Part shown: piece by piece, positions 5,223 to 8,922 of the stretch | How the letters are laid out: every line of letters starts with the position of its first letter | Position numbering within the stretch: position 1 is the first letter of the stretch | Source: ECT2AJA-044 sp965658225 | Lineage (GTDB): Bacteria > Bacteroidota > Bacteroidia > Flavobacteriales > ECT2AJA-044 | Direction: 5' to 3' | Assembly (NCBI GenBank): GCA_965658225.1 | Contig: CBFHRK010000074.1 | Coordinates: 1 to 8,922, forward strand | DNA: 8,922 nucleotides | The notes under the pieces: model-generated | Seen by the model: only the letters and a program-made list of their open reading frames with translations | The model's database searches: none | What the model was told of the DNA's origin: nothing | Program-made: the position numbers and the translations under genes

Positions 5223-7601
5223 ATGGCCTCTCAACCCCACATATTCACTCAATGGGGTCGTTTTTTCCCTATTCAATTACTCGCGTTACATTTTAAGCGC
5301 AGTTTAATACTATTGCTTTTCTGGGTGTTACTTTTTGGCTTCGTAACACACTCTATTGCCGAAAACTACGGTATTCCCCTGCTCTTCTTAGCTCCCGAAT
5401 ATTTAGGTCAAGTAGGGCCCTTGTCCTTTTTTCTGACGGGCTTTTTTGGTGGTCTTTTTTTTATGGCTTTTCACGTAAGTACCTACATCTACTACAGCCA
5501 TAAGTTTACCTTTTTGGCGACGCTGGAAAAACCGCTCTACCGTTTTAGTATTAACAACTCGCTGCTCCCCTTTGCCTTCGTGCTCATCTATTTGATCTAC
5601 AGCTTTCGATTTCAAACACATCAAGAAGGTATCCTACAGATGGAAGCCTTTCTCAATATTGTGTTGTGGATTTTGGGTGCAATTGTTTCTATTTCACTGG
5701 TTTTCACCTATTTCTTCAGCACCAATCGAAACTTATTTGAAGGATTAGAGAAACGGTTAGAAAAACCGCTTGATTTACTCGTAAAGAAGAGTTCCGAATC
5801 GGAATTATCTTCGGACAGTCGAAAAACGAGGTTCTATATGCGGAATTTCGTTAGTTTTCGGATGGTTCGACCTACAGACCATTATCCGCCCAAAATACTC
5901 AATGGGATTCTCGACAAGCACCACCGAAATGCGGGCTTCTTTATTGTGGTGCTGTTTGTATTGATATTGGGGTTTGGACTATTGAGAGAATACGATTGGG
6001 CCAATATCCCCGCTGCGGGGAGCATCTTTTTACTATTCACACTGTACCTCATGTTCACTGCAATTTTACACTCTTGGTTCAGGAGTTGGTACGCTTTCGG
6101 GGTAGCAGTGATATTGATAGGACTTCAATTTGTTTCTCAATTCTCCGTATTTGAAAAAGTGAACCACGCTTTCGGTTTAGACTATCAAAATCCGCCTATT
6201 CGGTATAATTTTCCTGCGATACAAGCTTTGACCACGGATAGTATACTCACTTTTGATCGCAACTTAGAATTAAAAGCCTTGCAGAAATGGCATGCTCGAA
6301 CGGGAGGCGAAAAGCCGAAGTTGGTCATTATTAATACTTCGGGTGGGGGCTTACGATCGGCGGTATTTACGTATGCCGTGATGGAGCGTCTCGACAGCCT
6401 CACGGCTGGAAAGCTAATGAGTCACACCCGTTTAATCTCAGGCGCCTCGGGCGGAATGATGGGTGCTGCGTATTATCGTGCCGTTAGGCACCAATACGCT
6501 AGCGTACTTCTCCCCGAAAAGCCATTGAAACAACAATTGAGTAACGACTTGTTGAACCCAATTGTGTTTACCCTGGCAACGAGCGATTTATTCTTCAATC
6601 CCCTTCGGTGGAACGTTGGGGATCAAGCCTATAATAAAGATCGCGGATATGCCTTCGAGCAGGCACTCAATAAAAACACCTTTGAGTTACTCAATGTACC
6701 TTTAGCTCATTATAAACGTCCTGAACTAGAGGCTACCATTCCGAAAATGGTTTTTTCTCCGATCATTGTGAATGACGGTCGCCGTCTTTTAATATCGAGC
6801 AGCCCATCATCGTACTTGGCACTTACGGGGCCAAACAATAGTGTTTCTGAATTTCACGATGGCATTGAATTTCAGCGTTTCTTTAAGGACCTTCGGTCCG
6901 ACAGCCTCCTGTTTACCTCGGCCATTCGCATGAGCGCCTCCTTTCCGTACATCACACCGCTGATTAACTTACCGAGCGACCCGGCCATGGAATTAATTGA
7001 TGCCGGTGCAAGAGATAATAATGGCTTTGAGCTGAGCCTGAGGTATGTGTACCAATTTAATGAATGGATTGAAGAGCATACAAGCGGAGTACTATTTATT
7101 CGCCTCCTTTCGGACGGATTAAAAGACACGCGAATCAATGATGAACGAAACCGAGGTATTCTTGAAAATGTGGTCAACCCAGTGGGTGGTGTCATAAAGA
7201 GTTTCGACAATATGCAAGATTTCAATCAAAGTCAATTATTGCAATTGGCTTCANNNNNNNNNNNNNNNNNNNNNNNNNNNNNNNNNNNNNNNNNNNNNNN
7301 NNNNNNNNNNNNNNNNNNNNNNNNNNNNNNNNNNNNNNNNNNNNNNNNNNNNAACCCAGTGGGTGGTGTCATAAAGAGTTTCGACAATATGCAAGATTTC
7401 AATCAAAGTCAATTATTGCAATTGGCTTCAGAATGGTGCCATGTTCCTCTTGAAATTATTGAATTGAATCTTTTTCAAGAAAGCGAAGAGGTAAGTTTAA
7501 GTTGGCATTTAACACAATCAGAAAAAATTCAAATTGAAGAATCATTGAATGCATCGGAGAACCTCAATAGATTCGATTATATAGTTGATCAAATAAAGTG
7601 A
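5223..7601 (+). CDS. Polytopic membrane patatin-like phospholipase (contains assembly gap)
   Basis: As given the frame encodes 792 aa, including 33 unknown residues (678-710). The N-terminal half holds about seven hydrophobic segments (roughly 28-45, 67-90, 114-128, 141-166, 238-255, 266-284, 289-306), so it is probably an inner-membrane protein. The C-terminal half is a patatin domain: oxyanion loop NTSGGGLR (371-378), nucleophile elbow GASGG with S409, and catalytic Asp D593 in LIDAGARDNNG, giving a complete Ser-Asp dyad. The expected activity is hydrolysis of lipid acyl esters; the exact lipid is unknown. Residues 652-677 repeat exactly as 711-736 on either side of the Ns, which is almost certainly an unmerged contig overlap. 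Removing 59 residues would give about 733 aa, and the frame stays open because 177 nt is a multiple of three. The start is 1 nt after the DinB-like stop, indicating an operon. Confidence 0.85.
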   Translation: MASQPHIFTQWGRFFPIQLLALHFKRSLILLLFWVLLFGFVTHSIAENYGIPLLFLAPEYLGQVGPLSFFLTGFFGGLFFMAFHVSTYIYYSHKFTFLATLEKPLYRFSINNSLLPFAFVLIYLIYSFRFQTHQEGILQMEAFLNIVLWILGAIVSISLVFTYFFSTNRNLFEGLEKRLEKPLDLLVKKSSESELSSDSRKTRFYMRNFVSFRMVRPTDHYPPKILNGILDKHHRNAGFFIVVLFVLILGFGLLREYDWANIPAAGSIFLLFTLYLMFTAILHSWFRSWYAFGVAVILIGLQFVSQFSVFEKVNHAFGLDYQNPPIRYNFPAIQALTTDSILTFDRNLELKALQKWHARTGGEKPKLVIINTSGGGLRSAVFTYAVMERLDSLTAGKLMSHTRLISGASGGMMGAAYYRAVRHQYASVLLPEKPLKQQLSNDLLNPIVFTLATSDLFFNPLRWNVGDQAYNKDRGYAFEQALNKNTFELLNVPLAHYKRPELEATIPKMVFSPIIVNDGRRLLISSSPSSYLALTGPNNSVSEFHDGIEFQRFFKDLRSDSLLFTSAIRMSASFPYITPLINLPSDPAMELIDAGARDNNGFELSLRYVYQFNEWIEEHTSGVLFIRLLSDGLKDTRINDERNRGILENVVNPVGGVIKSFDNMQDFNQSQLLQLASXXXXXXXXXXXXXXXXXXXXXXXXXXXXXXXXXNPVGGVIKSFDNMQDFNQSQLLQLASEWCHVPLEIIELNLFQESEEVSLSWHLTQSEKIQIEESLNASENLNRFDYIVDQIK
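7176..7253 (+). repeat. 78-bp direct repeat, copy 1 (left edge of assembly gap)
   Basis: These 78 bases, encoding NPVGGVIKSF to LLQLAS, are identical to 7353-7430. Copy 1 ends exactly where the Ns begin. This boundary pattern indicates duplicated contig ends rather than a biological repeat. Confidence 0.97.
7254..7352. other. Assembly gap (99 Ns)
   Basis: A run of 99 undetermined bases lies inside the patatin gene. With identical 78-bp sequences at both edges, the true gap is probably zero or negative in length. No sequence content can be inferred from it. Confidence 0.99.
7353..7430 (+). repeat. 78-bp direct repeat, copy 2 (right edge of assembly gap)
   Basis: This is an exact copy of 7176-7253, starting at the first base after the Ns. 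Downstream of it the patatin frame continues with EWCHVPLEI and a plausible family C-terminus (LSWHLTQSEK), so copy 2 joins smoothly onto what should follow copy 1. Confidence 0.97.
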
Positions 7602-7941
7602 CGGTATTCTACTTGACATAGATCGAAAGTGATCTGTTTTCATCGCTTTCCTTGATCATTCTACTTTAACCACACCCTTGCTTTAATCAATCGACTTTCA
7701 CCTCTATTCCTTTTCGATATATTTCCTGCGTATTGCATTAGACTATTAATCTCTTTGGGTAATGATTTGGTCTGTGCTTAAATCAAATAAAACCAGGTGA
7801 ATTGGTATCTAAAGGTGAGGATCCTATTCAAATAGTGGATTACACGATTTCGTTTTCATCTGGATAAATAACGAAATGCAGTATGAAACAATAAATGTTG
7901 GCTCCTTTTTTGAAGTGTCCCCAACCATAATAAGAATCACA
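7602..7941. other. AT-rich intergenic stretch without a convincing gene
   Basis: This spans about 340 nt between the convergent patatin and type A T9SS genes. I find no tRNA, recognised riboswitch, inverted-repeat pair of an IS, or ORF with a credible start. A 5-bp hairpin lies at 7620-7635. A 33-codon stop-to-stop stretch at 7766-7864 (+) reads protein-like (KPGELVSKGEDPIQIVDYT) but has no ATG, so it could be a gene remnant or chance. It is the only long non-coding stretch in the window. Confidence 0.6.
7620..7640 (+). terminator. Weak hairpin plus T-run after the patatin gene
   Basis: AGATC (7620-7624) pairs with GATCT (7631-7635) around a 6-nt loop and is followed by GTTTT. It starts 19 nt after the patatin stop and may end that operon's transcript. 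The stem is short, so this is a weak call; the stronger terminator is 300 nt further on. Confidence 0.3.
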
Positions 7942-7976
7942 AAAAAAGCCTCCCGCGCAATGTGGAAGGCTTTTTT
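7942..7976. terminator. Bidirectional intrinsic terminator between convergent genes
   Basis: AAAAAAGCCT (7942-7951) is perfectly complementary to AGGCTTTTTT (7967-7976). Two further C-G pairs are possible past a bulged A, with a loop of about 10 nt. A-run and T-run flank the G/C core symmetrically, so it can act on both strands. It lies 20 nt beyond the stop of the minus-strand T9SS cargo gene, its likely main client, and would also block read-through from the patatin operon. Confidence 0.85.
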
Positions 7977-7995
7977 ATTTCAATATAATTGAGAA

Positions 7996-8922
7996 TTACT
8001 TCTCGATAACAATTCGCTTAACAGTACTGTGTCCGTCTGCAGAAACGCGAATGAAGTACACTCCGCTTTCAACTTGTTCTAAGCTGAAGTTCTTTTCGAA
8101 GCTTGCTCCATTATTGTGATCTACTTCTTCTTCAAGAATCACACGGCCACGTGCATCGGTAATTACAACCGTTACATTGCTCGCACTAATTTGCTCAATG
8201 CTCACAGTAAACTCGCCGCGGTTCGGGTTCGGGAATACTTCAATCAATTCAGCCGTTAACTCTTCGTCGAGTCCAACATAGCTGGCTACGAATTCTGAGC
8301 TTGTGCTTGAACAACCCGTTGCCGGATCTTGACCTTCAACAGTATAAACATTCAATCCAACACACGGTGTAGTAAGAGTTGTACCCGTTCCCACCTGAGC
8401 TCCAGACTGATCATACCAAGTATAAACCGCATTTGTTATGCTCGACGTTGCCGTCAACACACATCCGTTTTGCGTAATAATTGGAGCTGCTGGAAGTGGA
8501 TCAACAATTACATCTGTAGTAGATGAATTTGAACATCCACTACCGTCAGTATACGTATACGTTACCGTGTACGTTCCTGGCGCAACAATGGATGGATTGA
8601 AATCCGATCCTTGAACTCCAGGACCGCTGAATACTCCACCTACTGGAGAACCGGCTAATGGCTCAAGACCTCCATTCTTACATACTTGAGTTGGTCCACT
8701 TACAGAAACCATAGGTAAACCAGTTACTGTAATAGTTCCCGTAGCAGTACCTGAGCATCCTTCAGGAGACGTGTAGTTATAAGTAATAGTATGAGAACCT
8801 GTACCGGCTACTGAAGGGTCAAACATTCCGTTTGTTACTCCTGTTCCGCTGTACGTTCCACCTCCTGGTGTTCCACCAGAAAGCAATACCATGGAACCAT
8901 TGACACAAACCGTTGGTTGCGC
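7996..8922 (-). CDS. Secreted Ig-like repeat protein with T9SS type A sorting domain (5' truncated)
   Basis: The minus-strand frame is open from the right window edge to the TAA at 7998-7996, giving 308 visible C-terminal residues. A methionine codon at 8892-8890 falls inside a repeat (the preceding residues read AQPTVCVNGS), so it is not the start. Two Ig-like repeats are visible (about 1-75 and 76-145), each with PT-VC-NG ... GTYSG/GVFSG-GV ... FDPS/FNPS ... Y-YT ... GCS. A third, divergent repeat (about 146-215) follows. The last ~80 residues (IEVFPNPNRGEFTVSI, VVITDARGRVI, VESGVYFIRVSADG, VKRIVIEK) are the T9SS type A sorting domain (TIGR04183). That domain directs export across the outer membrane, followed by cleavage and usually surface attachment. 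No enzymatic domain is in view; any would be in the missing N-terminal part. Confidence 0.9.
   Translation of the reverse strand, partial: AQPTVCVNGSMVLLSGGTPGGGTYSGTGVTNGMFDPSVAGTGSHTITYNYTSPEGCSGTATGTITVTGLPMVSVSGPTQVCKNGGLEPLAGSPVGGVFSGPGVQGSDFNPSIVAPGTYTVTYTYTDGSGCSNSSTTDVIVDPLPAAPIITQNGCVLTATSSITNAVYTWYDQSGAQVGTGTTLTTPCVGLNVYTVEGQDPATGCSSTSSEFVASYVGLDEELTAELIEVFPNPNRGEFTVSIEQISASNVTVVITDARGRVILEEEVDHNNGASFEKNFSLEQVESGVYFIRVSADGHSTVKRIVIEK

Noticed and set aside
7176..7430. Genuine tandem protein repeat in the patatin C-terminus
   Set aside because: Perfect DNA identity ending exactly at both gap edges points to an assembly duplication.
7613..7618. TTGACA resembling a sigma70 -35 box
   Set aside because: No matching -10, no gene downstream on that strand, and Bacteroidota promoters use TTG/TAnnTTTG instead.
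7750..7757. TCTCTTTG resembling a -7 box
   Set aside because: It differs from the consensus at the conserved A, has no well-placed -33 element, and has no credible gene after it.
7876..7992. 38-codon ORF on the plus strand starting MQYETINVGSFF
   Set aside because: It runs straight through the strong bidirectional terminator and its sequence there is just the stem and A/T runs translated.
8890..8892. ATG (minus strand) as start of the type A T9SS cargo
   Set aside because: It lies inside an Ig-like repeat whose first residues (PTVCVNGS) are encoded upstream to the window edge, and no signal peptide follows it.
1..8922. CRISPR array, IS element, tRNA/rRNA or defence system
   Set aside because: No spaced direct repeats, transposase motifs, terminal inverted repeats, cloverleaf-like sequence or known defence domains were seen on either strand.

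Overview
The window looks like a Bacteroidota (probably Flavobacteriales-type) chromosome segment. Three lines of sequence evidence support this. Two large Ig-like-repeat proteins carry the two C-terminal sorting-domain types of the type IX secretion system (T9SS): type B at 663-2615 and type A at 7996-8922. The clearest promoter is a TAnnTTTG -7 box rather than an E. coli-like -10. Most starts lack a Shine-Dalgarno sequence and have A/T-rich leaders. A run of 99 Ns shows that this is a draft scaffold, possibly metagenome-derived.

Layout, left to right. (1) 2-622 (+) is the 3' part of an arginase-superfamily hydrolase, most like the formimidoylglutamase of histidine degradation, with all six Mn ligands visible. 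It ends in a small GNRA-loop hairpin. (2) A promoter in the 40-nt gap drives 663-2615 (+), a secreted protein with a PKD-like domain, six Ig-like repeats each bearing a cysteine pair, and a type B sorting domain. A COG2509-type FAD-dependent dehydrogenase follows 2 nt later (2618-4177). (3) After a hairpin there is a tight three-gene run: a secreted lumazine-binding/NTF2-like protein (4278-4721), a DUF1569/DinB-like protein overlapping it by ATGA (4718-5221), and a polytopic membrane patatin-like phospholipase (5223-7601) starting 1 nt after the previous stop. (4) About 340 nt of AT-rich DNA without a convincing gene ends in a strong bidirectional terminator. (5) The convergent 7996-8922 (-) is the C-terminal part of another T9SS cargo and runs off the right edge.

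The patatin gene holds an assembly gap (7254-7352) whose two edges carry the same 78 bp. This is almost certainly two overlapping contig ends that were never merged, so the real protein is probably about 733 aa instead of 792. Base composition also changes sharply across the join.

I see no CRISPR array, transposon, tRNA, rRNA or obvious defence system. The genes look like ordinary core or envelope genes. The least explained unit is the three-gene operon of secreted NTF2-like protein, DinB-like protein and membrane-bound patatin, whose joint role cannot be told from sequence alone.
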